Source: Bacteroidales bacterium (GTDB lineage: Bacteria; Bacteroidota; Bacteroidia; Bacteroidales; UBA932). Taken from it: a DNA stretch of 64,000 nucleotides. The notes below the pieces were generated by a model, which was not told where the DNA came from, did not search any database, and was given only the letters and a program-made list of their open reading frames with translations. The position numbers were made by a program, and so were the translations under genes. The stretch is from the NCBI GenBank assembly GCA_017445015.1, contig JAFSVL010000059.1, positions 1-64,000 on the forward strand, written 5' to 3'. Below are positions 36,153 to 44,569 of the stretch, one piece after another. Position 1 is the first letter of the stretch. Every line of letters begins with the position of its first letter.

Positions 36153-36169
36153 ATCGCTTTAGTATTTGC

Positions 36170-36200
36170 AAAAAAAGCTACCCCTTGGATAAGGAATAGC
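36170..36200 (-). terminator. Intrinsic terminator after rpmH
   Basis: On the minus strand the stem GCTATTCCTT/AAGGGGTAGC (10 bp with G-U pairs, ATCC loop) is followed by seven T. It lies 40 nt after the rpmH stop. Confidence 0.75.
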
Positions 36201-36239
36201 GCTTCTTTTTCCGGCACATGGCCGGATGAATACAAGAGC

Positions 36240-36392
36240 CTACCAGCGCTCCTCGGAGGATACGGTAAGCTTCTTGCGTCCGTGACGACGGCGGGCGGCA
36301 AGCACCCTGCGGCCGTTGGCGGAACTCATACGCTCGCGGAAGCCATGCTTGTTGACCCGCTTGCGGTTGGAAGGTTGATAAGTCCGTTTCAT
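36240..36392 (-). CDS. rpmH: 50S ribosomal protein L34
   Basis: A 50-aa frame starting [20 protein letters not shown] and containing [16 protein letters not shown] is unmistakable L34, a very basic ribosomal protein. The length is normal for the family. It lies 49 nt after rsmG, has its own strong promoter, and is followed by an intrinsic terminator. The rnpA and yidC genes that commonly follow rpmH in other bacteria are absent here. Confidence 0.98.
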   Translation of the reverse strand: MKRTYQPSNRKRVNKHGFRERMSSANGRRVLAARRRHGRKKLTVSSEERW

Positions 36393-36427
36393 TGTATCTG
36401 TGTTTTATTTTTCCAAAATTGGGAGTG

Positions 36428-36459
36428 CAAAGGTAATTAATTCAAATCTCAATTACAAA
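36428..36459 (-). promoter_or_regulatory. rpmH promoter
   Basis: The minus strand has TTTG (36456-36459), exactly 20 bp, then TACCTTTG (36428-36435): a perfect Bacteroidota promoter. The -33 box lies in the last codons of rsmG. The leader to the rpmH ATG is about 30 nt, much longer than for other genes here. Confidence 0.8.
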
Positions 36460-37050
36460 TTTTCCTGCGAAATATTCTTCAGGGAGCCAGTTTTGGACCT
36501 CCCAAACCCGCACTGAGGATGCCTCACGGCGGGATTTCCGCAGGTATTCTGCAATCTCCGGATGGACATCTCCCCCTTTGAGACAGATGAGCCCCCTGCC
36601 ATAAAGTTTTGAAGACCAGCCCCATAGCACATCGAGCGGTGCCACGGCCCGGGACACCACCCAGTCATATCTTTCCGTAAGGGACTCTGCCCTGGCGTTG
36701 ATGCAACGCACATTTTTCAGTCCGAGGTCCGCGGCGACCGAAGACGCCACCTTGATTTTCTTGCCCACCGAATCGACAAGGGTAAACCGCACGTCCGGAA
36801 ACTCCACTGCCAGCGGGATGCCGGGAAAGCCGCCGCCGGTACCCAGGTCCAATACCCGCACTCCCCCGTCCCTCCAGGCCGCATACACTTCCGGACGGAC
36901 GCTGCGCAAATACTCGGCGATACTGAGAGAATGCAGGATATGGTGGGCATGGAGATGGTCGATATCCTTGCGGGACACGACATTGATCCGGGCATTCCAC
37001 TCCCGGTACAGTGTTTCCATCCGGGCATAGATTTCATTCTTCATCCCCAT
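36442..37050 (-). CDS. rsmG: 16S rRNA (guanine-527-N7)-methyltransferase
   Basis: The 202-aa product shows the RsmG/GidB layout: an N-terminal helix with WNARINVVSRKD and HHILHSLS, SAM motif I VLDLGTGGGFPGIPLAV, then FTLVDSVGKKIKV and DWVVSRAVAPLDVL. It methylates G527 of 16S rRNA. The start (MGMKNE) overlaps the sigma-factor gene by 17 nt, so it is part of the lactate permease-polA-sigma operon. Confidence 0.95.
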   Translation of the reverse strand: MGMKNEIYARMETLYREWNARINVVSRKDIDHLHAHHILHSLSIAEYLRSVRPEVYAAWRDGGVRVLDLGTGGGFPGIPLAVEFPDVRFTLVDSVGKKIKVASSVAADLGLKNVRCINARAESLTERYDWVVSRAVAPLDVLWGWSSKLYGRGLICLKGGDVHPEIAEYLRKSRREASSVRVWEVQNWLPEEYFAGKFVIEI

Positions 37051-37630
37051 TCTCCTTCATTTTTTCAATCAAGGCCTTGGCGCGGCGGATACGGGTACGC
37101 ACGGTATTGAGTTCCAGCCCCGTTTCCTCGGCGATTTCCTGGTATTGCAGCCCGTCCACGAGACGGCGCCGGGCCACTTCACGGTACAGGTCCGGAAGCC
37201 CTTCGATGCAGGCCAGTTTCCGGGCGTCATCCTCGTCGCGGATGATATTTTCGATGGGCGACGGCGCCTCGCTGCCCAGGCCTTCGACCGTGGTAGCCCC
37301 CGCGGCATCGTCGATGCGGACATACTTGCTGCGCAGGCGGTTTTCCTGCTCCAGCGTATCCAGGGCCGTATTGTGCGCGATAGTCTTGAGCCAGGTAAAA
37401 AAGCGGCTCTTGGTATTGTCAAAACTGTCGATCTGGCGGAAGGCCTTTTCAAAACTGCGGGAACAGATATCGTCGATATAAAAATCGTCGAGATTACGGA
37501 GAAGCCCATGCAGGTAGGCTTTCAGGGCCTCCACATGCGTATCCCAAAGCCGGGTGAACGCCCGTGCGTCCCCCGCCGCAGCCTGGGCTGCCAGGGAGTC
37601 AATGGGCCTCGAGCCAGGTGCTTCCTTCAT
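37034..37630 (-). CDS. RNA polymerase sigma factor, ECF/sigma-70 family
   Basis: The 198-aa protein has region 2 (about 45-105: DDICSRSFEKAFRQIDSFDN, FFTWLKTIAHNTALD) and region 4 (about 145-190: LVDGLQYQEIAEETGLELN then TVRTRIRRAKALI), with no regions 1 or 3, as in ECF factors. It overlaps polA upstream by 32 nt and rsmG downstream by 17 nt. No anti-sigma factor or SusC-type signalling partner is adjacent, so how it is controlled is unclear. Its position within a housekeeping operon is unusual for an ECF factor. Confidence 0.9.
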   Translation of the reverse strand: MKEAPGSRPIDSLAAQAAAGDARAFTRLWDTHVEALKAYLHGLLRNLDDFYIDDICSRSFEKAFRQIDSFDNTKSRFFTWLKTIAHNTALDTLEQENRLRSKYVRIDDAAGATTVEGLGSEAPSPIENIIRDEDDARKLACIEGLPDLYREVARRRLVDGLQYQEIAEETGLELNTVRTRIRRAKALIEKMKENGDEE

Positions 37631-40202
37631 TGCATTCTACGGTTAAGGGGACATCCAGGGTCATCGCGTCCTCCATCTCACGGACGAGCAGTTCTTTCAC
37701 GGCGGCGATTTCCGCACGGGGCACCTCCAGCAGCAGTTCATCGTGGATTTGCAATACCAGACGGCTGCGCAGGAGCGAAGCGTCGAGCGCCCGCTGCACC
37801 CGTACCATCGCCAATTTGATAATGTCGGCAGCCGTACCCTGTATAGGCGCATTCACGGCATTGCGTTCCGCCACCGCGACGATATTGCGATTGTGCGACT
37901 GCAGTTCGGGAATGTAGCGCCGGCGTCCCAGCAGGGTCTGTACGTAACCTTCGCGGCGGGCAAAATCCAAGGTCGCGTCGATAAACCCGCGAATGGCGGG
38001 GAACGATGCAAAATAATCGCCGATCAGCGCTGAAGCCTCGGCCCGGGAGCATTGCAGCCGCTGCGCCAGGCCAAAAGAAGAACTGCCGTACATAATGCCG
38101 AAATTGGCCGTTTTCGCCATACGGCGCTGGTCCGCGGTCACCGCTTCGAGCGGCACCCGGAAAATTTTCGAAGCCGTGGCGGCGTGCACGTTCACCCCCG
38201 CACGGAAAGCCGCCTTGAGGTGTTCGTCGCCGCTCAGATGCGCCATCACGCGCAGTTCGATCTGGGAATAATCGGCGCTCATCATCACCGCATCCGGCAT
38301 CCCGGGAACGAAGGCCTTGCGGATATTGCGGCCCTCCTCCGTGCGGATGGGGATGTTTTGCAGGTTCGGAGATGAGGACGAAAGCCGTCCCGTCGCCGTA
38401 AGCGCCTGATTGAACGTCGTATGCACGCGGCCGTCGACGGGAGAGACAAAGCCCGCGAACGGTTCGATATAGGTGGAGAGCAGTTTCTTCAGCCCCCGGT
38501 AGTTCAGGATTTCGCCGATGATGGGATTGCGGTCCGCCAGCCCCTGAAGGGTTTCCTCGTCCGTAGGCCAGTTGCCCTTGGAAGGCCGCTTCGCCTTCGG
38601 GTCGAGTTTCAATTTGTCGAAAATCACCTCCCCGATCTGCTTGGGCGAAGAGACGTTGAGTTCCGGCTCCCCTGCCATCGCCCGCACCTTTGCCTCGCTT
38701 TCCTGCACGCGGGCCCGCAGGTCCTGCGCGAAATCGGCAAGGGAAGCCAGGTCGATCTTCACACCCGTCCGCTCCATTTCCGCCAGCACGCGCATCAGCG
38801 GTTCCTCGATTTCATCATACAGCCGCATCAGCGAATCTCCGGAAGCCTGCAATTCATTCAGCAGCGCTTCGGTGAGCAGCAGGGCCAGACGCGCGTCGCG
38901 CAGATAATCGTGCGCATCGGCGTCAGGTTCATCAAACAGCGACAGGGTCTGGGGCGCCGCGGCCGCCGTATCGTCGATGCCCAGGTACGCTGCGCAAAGT
39001 TGGGAAAAATCGTGCGAACGCTCCGGGTTCAGCAAATAATGCAGCAACGCCGTATCCAGCAGTTTTCCGCGCAGGGAGACACCCCCTCCGGCGAGGGTCT
39101 TGAGCAGGGGCTTGAGCGCATCGCCGCACTTTTCGACGGAAGCATCTTCCAGCAAGGGCCGGAAATCCGCTACGGAGCCCCGGGCCGCCGCATCCCCCGC
39201 CGCCGCATAGAGCGTATCTGCCTCGAGCCGCAGGGCGCAGCGTTTCTTTTCCGCGGCGATGCGGCACAGTTCCGCCGCAGCGCACTCCCGGTAAGACGCA
39301 TCGGCTGCAGCAGGCTTCGGCGCAGACGCTTCCACACGGGCCCCCGCAGGCAGTTTGCGCCGCAGCGAGTTGAATTCATACAAGTCGAAGAGTTCCCCGA
39401 CGGCCGCCGCATCCGGGCTTTGCAGCCGAAGCGACTCCGTGGGGATATCCAGCACCATATCGGTCTTGATGGTCACGAGTTCCTTGCTCAGGGCGATATG
39501 CCCCCGCGCCGCCTCGAACATCGCCTGCTGCTTTTCGCTGAGTTCGCCGAGATGCTCATAGATGCCCTCCACGCTGCCGTAGCGGGCGAGCAGTTTCGAC
39601 GCGCCCACCTCGCCGACCCCCTTCACGCCGGGGACATTGTCGGAAGCGTCGCCGCAGATGGCCAGCAGGTCTATGACTTGCAGCGGGCTGGCAATCCCGT
39701 ATTTTTCGCAGATGCGGGCGGGATCGTAAATGTCCGCCTCCCCGCCCTTTCCGGGCTTATACTGGAGGATATGCGACTCGATAAGTTGGCCGTAATCCTT
39801 GTCCGGGGTCACCATATAGACTTCCATCCCCTCGCGGGCGCAGCGCTTGGCCATCGAGCCTATGACATCGTCCGCTTCGAAACCCGGGACCATCAGGGAC
39901 GGGATACGCAGGGCGGCGCAAATCTTCTGCAGGGGCTCCAGGGCATCGATGACCGCCTGGGGCGTTTCCGACCGGTTGGCCTTGTACTGGGGATAGAGCT
40001 GATTGCGGAACGTGCCCCCGGGGGGATCGAACGCCACGCCGATGTGCGTCGGCGCCTCTTTTTCAATGAGTTCCAGCAGGTATTTGGTAAAGCCGAAGAG
40101 GATGGAAGTATCCATTCCCTTGGAATTCAGCATCGGGCGCCCGGCAAAGGCGTAATACATCTTGAAAATCAGGGCATGCCCGTCGAGGAGGAAAAGTTTC
40201 AT
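37599..40202 (-). CDS. polA: DNA polymerase I with apparently inactive proofreading domain
   Basis: The 867-aa protein has the 5' nuclease domain (about 1-285, with DGHALIFKMYYAF, FEADDVIGSMAK and GDASDNVPGVKGVG), a central domain (about 300-480), and the polymerase domain (about 490-867) with DYSQIELRVMAHLSG (motif A), RRMAKTANFGIMYG (motif B) and QIHDELLLEV (motif C). In the central domain the 3'-5' exonuclease carboxylates are not seen: the expected DTE is replaced by LEADTLY and no N-x3-D motif precedes LLDTALLHYLL. It acts in Okazaki fragment maturation and repair. It overlaps the permease gene by 4 nt. Confidence 0.95.
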   Translation of the reverse strand: MKLFLLDGHALIFKMYYAFAGRPMLNSKGMDTSILFGFTKYLLELIEKEAPTHIGVAFDPPGGTFRNQLYPQYKANRSETPQAVIDALEPLQKICAALRIPSLMVPGFEADDVIGSMAKRCAREGMEVYMVTPDKDYGQLIESHILQYKPGKGGEADIYDPARICEKYGIASPLQVIDLLAICGDASDNVPGVKGVGEVGASKLLARYGSVEGIYEHLGELSEKQQAMFEAARGHIALSKELVTIKTDMVLDIPTESLRLQSPDAAAVGELFDLYEFNSLRRKLPAGARVEASAPKPAAADASYRECAAAELCRIAAEKKRCALRLEADTLYAAAGDAAARGSVADFRPLLEDASVEKCGDALKPLLKTLAGGGVSLRGKLLDTALLHYLLNPERSHDFSQLCAAYLGIDDTAAAAPQTLSLFDEPDADAHDYLRDARLALLLTEALLNELQASGDSLMRLYDEIEEPLMRVLAEMERTGVKIDLASLADFAQDLRARVQESEAKVRAMAGEPELNVSSPKQIGEVIFDKLKLDPKAKRPSKGNWPTDEETLQGLADRNPIIGEILNYRGLKKLLSTYIEPFAGFVSPVDGRVHTTFNQALTATGRLSSSSPNLQNIPIRTEEGRNIRKAFVPGMPDAVMMSADYSQIELRVMAHLSGDEHLKAAFRAGVNVHAATASKIFRVPLEAVTADQRRMAKTANFGIMYGSSSFGLAQRLQCSRAEASALIGDYFASFPAIRGFIDATLDFARREGYVQTLLGRRRYIPELQSHNRNIVAVAERNAVNAPIQGTAADIIKLAMVRVQRALDASLLRSRLVLQIHDELLLEVPRAEIAAVKELLVREMEDAMTLDVPLTVECNEGSTWLEAH

Positions 40203-41722
40203 AGGCCGAAGTACACCGTCAGGCCGCCGATGAGGATATACAGGACAGCATACGGCAGGGCGGACAGGAGGATTTCCCCGTCCTTGCCGTCCATTTCACA
40301 GGCAGCCGTAGCAATGGCGATGCTCTGGGGAGAAATCATCTTGCCGCCGGTGGCGCCGGTGGTATTCGAGGCGATCAGCCAGTTGGCGTCGGAGCCTTCC
40401 AGTCCCAGGCCCTGCGCCACCCCCGCCTGCAATTTGCCGAAGAGGATGTTGCTGGAAGTGTCGCTGCCGGTCACGAAGGTGCCGATGGCGCCGATGAGCG
40501 GGGCGAAGAAGGGATAGAAGGAGCCCGTTACCGCCACCAGGCCGCCGGCGATGGCCGCAATCATTCCGCTGTAATTCATAATGGACGCCATCGCGATGAG
40601 GGAAATCAGCGTAATGACGGTCTTGCGCAGGTTGACGATGGTCTTGGCCAGGGTGACGGCCAGTTGCCTGGGCGAGAGGCCCTGGACCAGGCCGCCGAGG
40701 GTCGCGCCGATGAAAAGCATGAAGCCGGCATTGCCCAGCCAGGCGAACTTGAAGACCGAACCGATCACGGGCAGATGCACCGTGCTGACCAGGCGGGTCT
40801 TGAGGAAATGGCTGACGGGCGGGAACAGACCGCCGCTCAGCAGGATGAACAAAAGGATGAAAAGATAGACGCTCCAGGCCTTGAAGGTCTCCGCCGCGCC
40901 GATGGGCTTGCGTTCCTCCTTGCCGGAGGGCTTGGGCAGGAAAAGGCGGGCATAGACCGCGATGGCGGCGATGGCGGCGATGCTGCCCACGATCGCCGGG
41001 GTTTCCGCCCCCAGCCAGTGCGCGCAGGCATATTGTACACCGAGCGAAATGAGGCCCGTCCACAGCGCGAGGCAGATGTTCTTGCCGATGGCCTTGCGGT
41101 CCGTCAGCATCAGGATGATGAACGGCAGGATCACGAAAAGCGGGGAAAGTTGCAGCACCGCGAAGGAAGACACTTCACAGAGTTGCTCCGCCGTAGCCAC
41201 TCCCCCGGGGGCCGTCTCGTTGCAGAGCGTCGTCACCGGCACGCCGACGGCACCGAAGCCCGTCGCCACCGTATTGCCGATGAGGGCGACGAGGGCGGAG
41301 AACATCGGCTTGAAGCCCAGACCGATGAGGATGGCCGCCGGGATGGCGACCGCCGTGCCGAAGCCCGCCATACCCTCGAGCAGACCGCCGAAACCCCAGA
41401 CGAGCATCAGCACCTGGGCGCCTTTGTCGTCGGTAAAGGAGGTGAACTGCGCCTTGACCGTTTCAATCTTTCCCGAGGCGACCAGGATGTTGTAACTGTA
41501 GATCGCCATCAGGATGATAATGAGGATGGGGAAAACAGCCTTGAGCGTCCCCTCCACGAAACTCCAGCCCACGGTGGCGACACTGGTGTCCGGCGCTGCG
41601 AACAGGGCCAGCAGGATGGTAAGGACAAGGGTAAGGAAGGCGCTCAGGTGGCCGGAGAGCTTGAAGCCCATCATCAGCACAAAGAGCAAAAGGATAGGAA
41701 GAATGGCTACAAAAAAAGACAT
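40199..41722 (-). CDS. lctP: L-lactate permease family transporter
   Basis: The 507-aa protein is a multi-span membrane protein of the LctP/LldP family: FKLSGHLSAFLTL at the N-terminus, WGFGGLLEGMAGFGTAVAIP (about 110-130) and NTVATGFGAVGVPVTTL, with SDTSSNILFGKLQ and ANTTGATGGKMISPQS-like segments near the C-terminus. These permeases carry L- and D-lactate and glycolate with protons. It is divergent from the D-lactate dehydrogenase-like gene, so the pair should take up and oxidise lactate. The ATG lies only 4 nt after a TATATTTG box. Confidence 0.93.
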   Translation of the reverse strand: MSFFVAILPILLLFVLMMGFKLSGHLSAFLTLVLTILLALFAAPDTSVATVGWSFVEGTLKAVFPILIIILMAIYSYNILVASGKIETVKAQFTSFTDDKGAQVLMLVWGFGGLLEGMAGFGTAVAIPAAILIGLGFKPMFSALVALIGNTVATGFGAVGVPVTTLCNETAPGGVATAEQLCEVSSFAVLQLSPLFVILPFIILMLTDRKAIGKNICLALWTGLISLGVQYACAHWLGAETPAIVGSIAAIAAIAVYARLFLPKPSGKEERKPIGAAETFKAWSVYLFILLFILLSGGLFPPVSHFLKTRLVSTVHLPVIGSVFKFAWLGNAGFMLFIGATLGGLVQGLSPRQLAVTLAKTIVNLRKTVITLISLIAMASIMNYSGMIAAIAGGLVAVTGSFYPFFAPLIGAIGTFVTGSDTSSNILFGKLQAGVAQGLGLEGSDANWLIASNTTGATGGKMISPQSIAIATAACEMDGKDGEILLSALPYAVLYILIGGLTVYFGL

Positions 41723-41726
41723 AGTG

Positions 41727-41734
41727 CAAATATA
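41727..41734 (-). promoter_or_regulatory. Probable -7 element of the lctP operon
   Basis: TATATTTG on the minus strand ends 4 nt before the lctP ATG. A -33 box is not obvious. If used, the transcript would begin at or next to the start codon. Confidence 0.45.
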
Positions 41735-41766
41735 ATTGAAAAAATATAAACATATTCCTATATTTG
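41735..41766 (+). promoter_or_regulatory. Promoter of the D-lactate dehydrogenase gene
   Basis: TTG (41736-41738), 20 bp, then TATATTTG (41759-41766): a full Bacteroidota promoter, 19 nt before the ATG. It is divergent from and adjacent to the lctP -7 box. Confidence 0.7.
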
Positions 41767-41785
41767 TGTATTAGATTGCCTCAAA

Positions 41786-44548
41786 ATGATGAAATCCGAA
41801 GTTTATACCGATGAATTGCGCCGCCTGGCCTGGGGAACCGACGCCGGGGCGTACCGGCTGATGCCCAAGAAGGTCATCCGCGCCGCTTCTGAAGATGAAG
41901 TTTCCGCCATCCTGGCCGAGTTGTATCAAAGCGGGACGGCGGTCACTTTCCGCGCGGCCGGGACCTCGCTTTCCGGACAGTCGGTGACGGACAGCGTCCT
42001 GCTCGTCGCTGGAAAGAAATGGGAGAAATGGACCTATCATCCTGAAGATGAGACGGTCAGCCTGCAGCCGGGGCTTGTCGGTGCAAGGGTAAACCGCCTG
42101 CTTTCGCGTTTCGGCAGGCGCTTCGGTCCCGACCCCGCGTCGATCGGCAGCTGCATGGTCGGCGGCATCGTCAGCAACAATGCTTCCGGAATGAGTTGCG
42201 GCACGCACGCCAATTCCGACAAACTGCTCGTCAGCGCCAGGATGGTGCTCGCCGACGGTACGATGCTGGATACCGGCGATGAAGCCTCGAGAGCGGCGTT
42301 CCGCGCTTCGCATCCCGAGATGCTGGAGGCGATCGCCAAACTGCGCGACGAAATCCTCGCCGACGAGGCGCTGCGCCAGCGCATCGAGCGCAAATACCGC
42401 ATCAAGAACGTCACCGGCCTGAACCTGCGGCCGCTGATTGCCTACGAGGACCCCTTCGAGATCATGGCGCATCTGCTGGTGGGGGCGGAAGGCACGCTGG
42501 CCTTCCTCTCCGAGGTGCGGATGAAGACCCTGCCCATCGCACCGTTCAAATCCAGTGCGATGATCTATTTCGACGACATCGTCACCGCGGCGAAGGCCGT
42601 GGGCGCCATCCGGCACCTGGAAGTGTCGGCGGCGGAACTCCTGGACAACCGTTCGCTGACCAGCGTGCAGGATCCGCATTTGAGCGAAGACAAGCCCTGC
42701 CTGACCGCCGTGCTGACGGAGACGCAGGCCGCGGACGAGGCGACGCTCCACCGGCAGGAAGCGGAAATCAAAAAGGCGCTGGAGCCTTTCGGCGTGGAAG
42801 TCCACTTCACCACCGACCCGAAGGAAGTTGCGTCGATGTGGGCCATCCGCTCGGGCATCTTCCCCACCGTGGGCGGGCTGCGCGAAGAAGGGACGACCTG
42901 CCTCATCGAGGACATCGCTTTCCAGAGCGAAGACCTGCCGGCGGCGACGGCGGACCTTTCCGCCCTGCTGGACCGGCACGGCTACCCCGGCTCCTGCATC
43001 TATGGACACGCGCTGGAGGGGAACTATCATTTCATCATCAACCAGTCTTTCGACAGCCCCGCCGAGGTCAAACGCTATGAGGCGATGATCAAGGACGTGG
43101 TGGAAATGGTGGTGGGGAAATACGACGGATCGCTGAAGGCCGAACACGGCACCGGACGCAACATGGCGCCTTTCGTGGAATACGAATGGGGGCCCGAGGC
43201 GTTTGCCGCGATGAAGCGGGTGAAGGCCATCTTCGACCCCAAGGGTATCCTGAATCCGGGCGTGATCTTCAACGACGACCCGGACTGCTACCTCAAGAAT
43301 TTCAAGGCCCTGCCGGTGCTCACGCCGCGCGACGCCGATGCGGCGGAGGCCTACCGGCAGATCAATAAATGCATCGAGTGCGGATTCTGCGAAGTGAACT
43401 GTGTCTCCTGCGGATTCACGCTCTCGTCCCGTACCCGTATCGTGGTACAGCGGGAAATCGCACGCCGCAAGGCGGCGGGAGAGCCCTGGAAGGCGCTGGA
43501 GAAAGCCTATCGCTATCCCGGCAAGGTCACCTGCGCGGGCGACGGGCTGTGTTCCACCTCCTGTCCGATGGGCATCAACGTCTCGGATATGACGCACCAG
43601 CTCCGACGGGAAGGGACAGGGGCGCCGGGGAAATGGGCGGCGACCTGGGTCGCCGAGCATTTCCGGGGCACGAAGAACGCCGTGCGCGGCGTTCTCGGCC
43701 TCGCCGGTGCAGCCCGGGGCGTCCTGGGAGACCGCGCCATGGCCGCGGTCGGACGCACCCTGCACCGCGCCGGCGCCCCCCTCTGGACCCCTTCCACCCC
43801 CAAGGCCTACCGGCCCGTCAAACTGGAAGGCCCGGCCTCTGAGGACAAGGTCGTCTATTTCCCCAGTTGTCTGAATGCGATGATGGGCACGGCGCCCTCC
43901 GACAAACAGCACAGGCCCCTGGTGGAAGAAATGCAGACCCTGCTCGCCAAGGCGGGCTACGCGGTGATTTTCCCGGAAAAGATGGACAGCCTCTGCTGCG
44001 GCACCATCTGGGAAAGCAAGGGACAGCCCGAGACGGCCGAAGCCAAACTCCGGGAACTGGAAGACGCGCTCTGGAAGGCTTCCGAAGAAGGGAAATACCC
44101 CGTCCTCTGCGACCAGAGCCCCTGCCTGCACCGGATGCGCGCCCACATCAAGAAAATGAAACTCTACGAACCGGCCGAATTCATCGCGACCTTCCTGCTG
44201 GACCGGCTGGACTTCCACCCGGTGGACGAAACCGTAGCGGTACATCCTACCTGTTCCACGCGGCTGATGGGTCTGACGGACACCCTGGTCAACCTGGCCC
44301 GGCGCTGCGCCGCCAAGGTGGTCGTGCCGGAAGGGGTGGGCTGCTGCGGTTTCGCGGGCGACAAGGGCATGACCACGCCGGAACTCAACGCCTACGCCCT
44401 GCGCAAACTGCGCGGCGAACTGGAAGCGGAAAAGGTCAGCGAGGGCTTCTCCAACAGCCGCACCTGTGAAATCGGGCTGAGCGAACACGGCGGCGTCCCC
44501 TACCGTTCCATCGTCTATCTGGTCAACCGCTGCACCACGCCAAAGTAA
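41786..44548 (+). CDS. FAD-linked D-lactate/2-hydroxyacid dehydrogenase fused to an Fe-S CCG-domain subunit
   Basis: The 920-aa protein joins a PCMH-type FAD-binding domain (about 35-210, VTFRAAGTSLSGQSVTDSV, GSCMVGGIVSNNASG), the FAD oxidase C-terminal domain (about 215-515, ending GILNPGV), a ferredoxin-like region (CIECGFCEVNC near 530, CAGDGLCSTSCPMG near 590), and two CCG-type domains (FPSCLNAMMG with DSLCCGTIW, and HPTCSTRLMG with GVGCCGFAGDKG). This is the one-chain form of the GlcD/GlpC-type arrangement. It probably oxidises D-lactate or glycolate and passes electrons to the quinone pool. Its neighbour, the divergent lactate permease, supports lactate. Confidence 0.88.
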   Translation: MMKSEVYTDELRRLAWGTDAGAYRLMPKKVIRAASEDEVSAILAELYQSGTAVTFRAAGTSLSGQSVTDSVLLVAGKKWEKWTYHPEDETVSLQPGLVGARVNRLLSRFGRRFGPDPASIGSCMVGGIVSNNASGMSCGTHANSDKLLVSARMVLADGTMLDTGDEASRAAFRASHPEMLEAIAKLRDEILADEALRQRIERKYRIKNVTGLNLRPLIAYEDPFEIMAHLLVGAEGTLAFLSEVRMKTLPIAPFKSSAMIYFDDIVTAAKAVGAIRHLEVSAAELLDNRSLTSVQDPHLSEDKPCLTAVLTETQAADEATLHRQEAEIKKALEPFGVEVHFTTDPKEVASMWAIRSGIFPTVGGLREEGTTCLIEDIAFQSEDLPAATADLSALLDRHGYPGSCIYGHALEGNYHFIINQSFDSPAEVKRYEAMIKDVVEMVVGKYDGSLKAEHGTGRNMAPFVEYEWGPEAFAAMKRVKAIFDPKGILNPGVIFNDDPDCYLKNFKALPVLTPRDADAAEAYRQINKCIECGFCEVNCVSCGFTLSSRTRIVVQREIARRKAAGEPWKALEKAYRYPGKVTCAGDGLCSTSCPMGINVSDMTHQLRREGTGAPGKWAATWVAEHFRGTKNAVRGVLGLAGAARGVLGDRAMAAVGRTLHRAGAPLWTPSTPKAYRPVKLEGPASEDKVVYFPSCLNAMMGTAPSDKQHRPLVEEMQTLLAKAGYAVIFPEKMDSLCCGTIWESKGQPETAEAKLRELEDALWKASEEGKYPVLCDQSPCLHRMRAHIKKMKLYEPAEFIATFLLDRLDFHPVDETVAVHPTCSTRLMGLTDTLVNLARRCAAKVVVPEGVGCCGFAGDKGMTTPELNAYALRKLRGELEAEKVSEGFSNSRTCEIGLSEHGGVPYRSIVYLVNRCTTPK

Positions 44549-44555
44549 AATTTGC

Positions 44556-44563
44556 TATCTTTG
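44556..44563 (+). promoter_or_regulatory. Probable -7 element of the ABC exporter operon
   Basis: TATCTTTG, a perfect TAnnTTTG match, 6 nt upstream of an in-frame GTG. The -33 position falls in the end of the preceding gene and is not well conserved. Confidence 0.5.
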
Positions 44564-44569
44564 CAGATT

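Noticed and set aside
41771..44488. A 905-codon open frame on the minus strand opposite the D-lactate dehydrogenase gene
   Set aside because: It is antisense to a protein with clear FAD and Fe-S motifs; its own translation is Arg/Gly/His-rich without recognisable motifs. Long antisense frames are common in GC-rich DNA.
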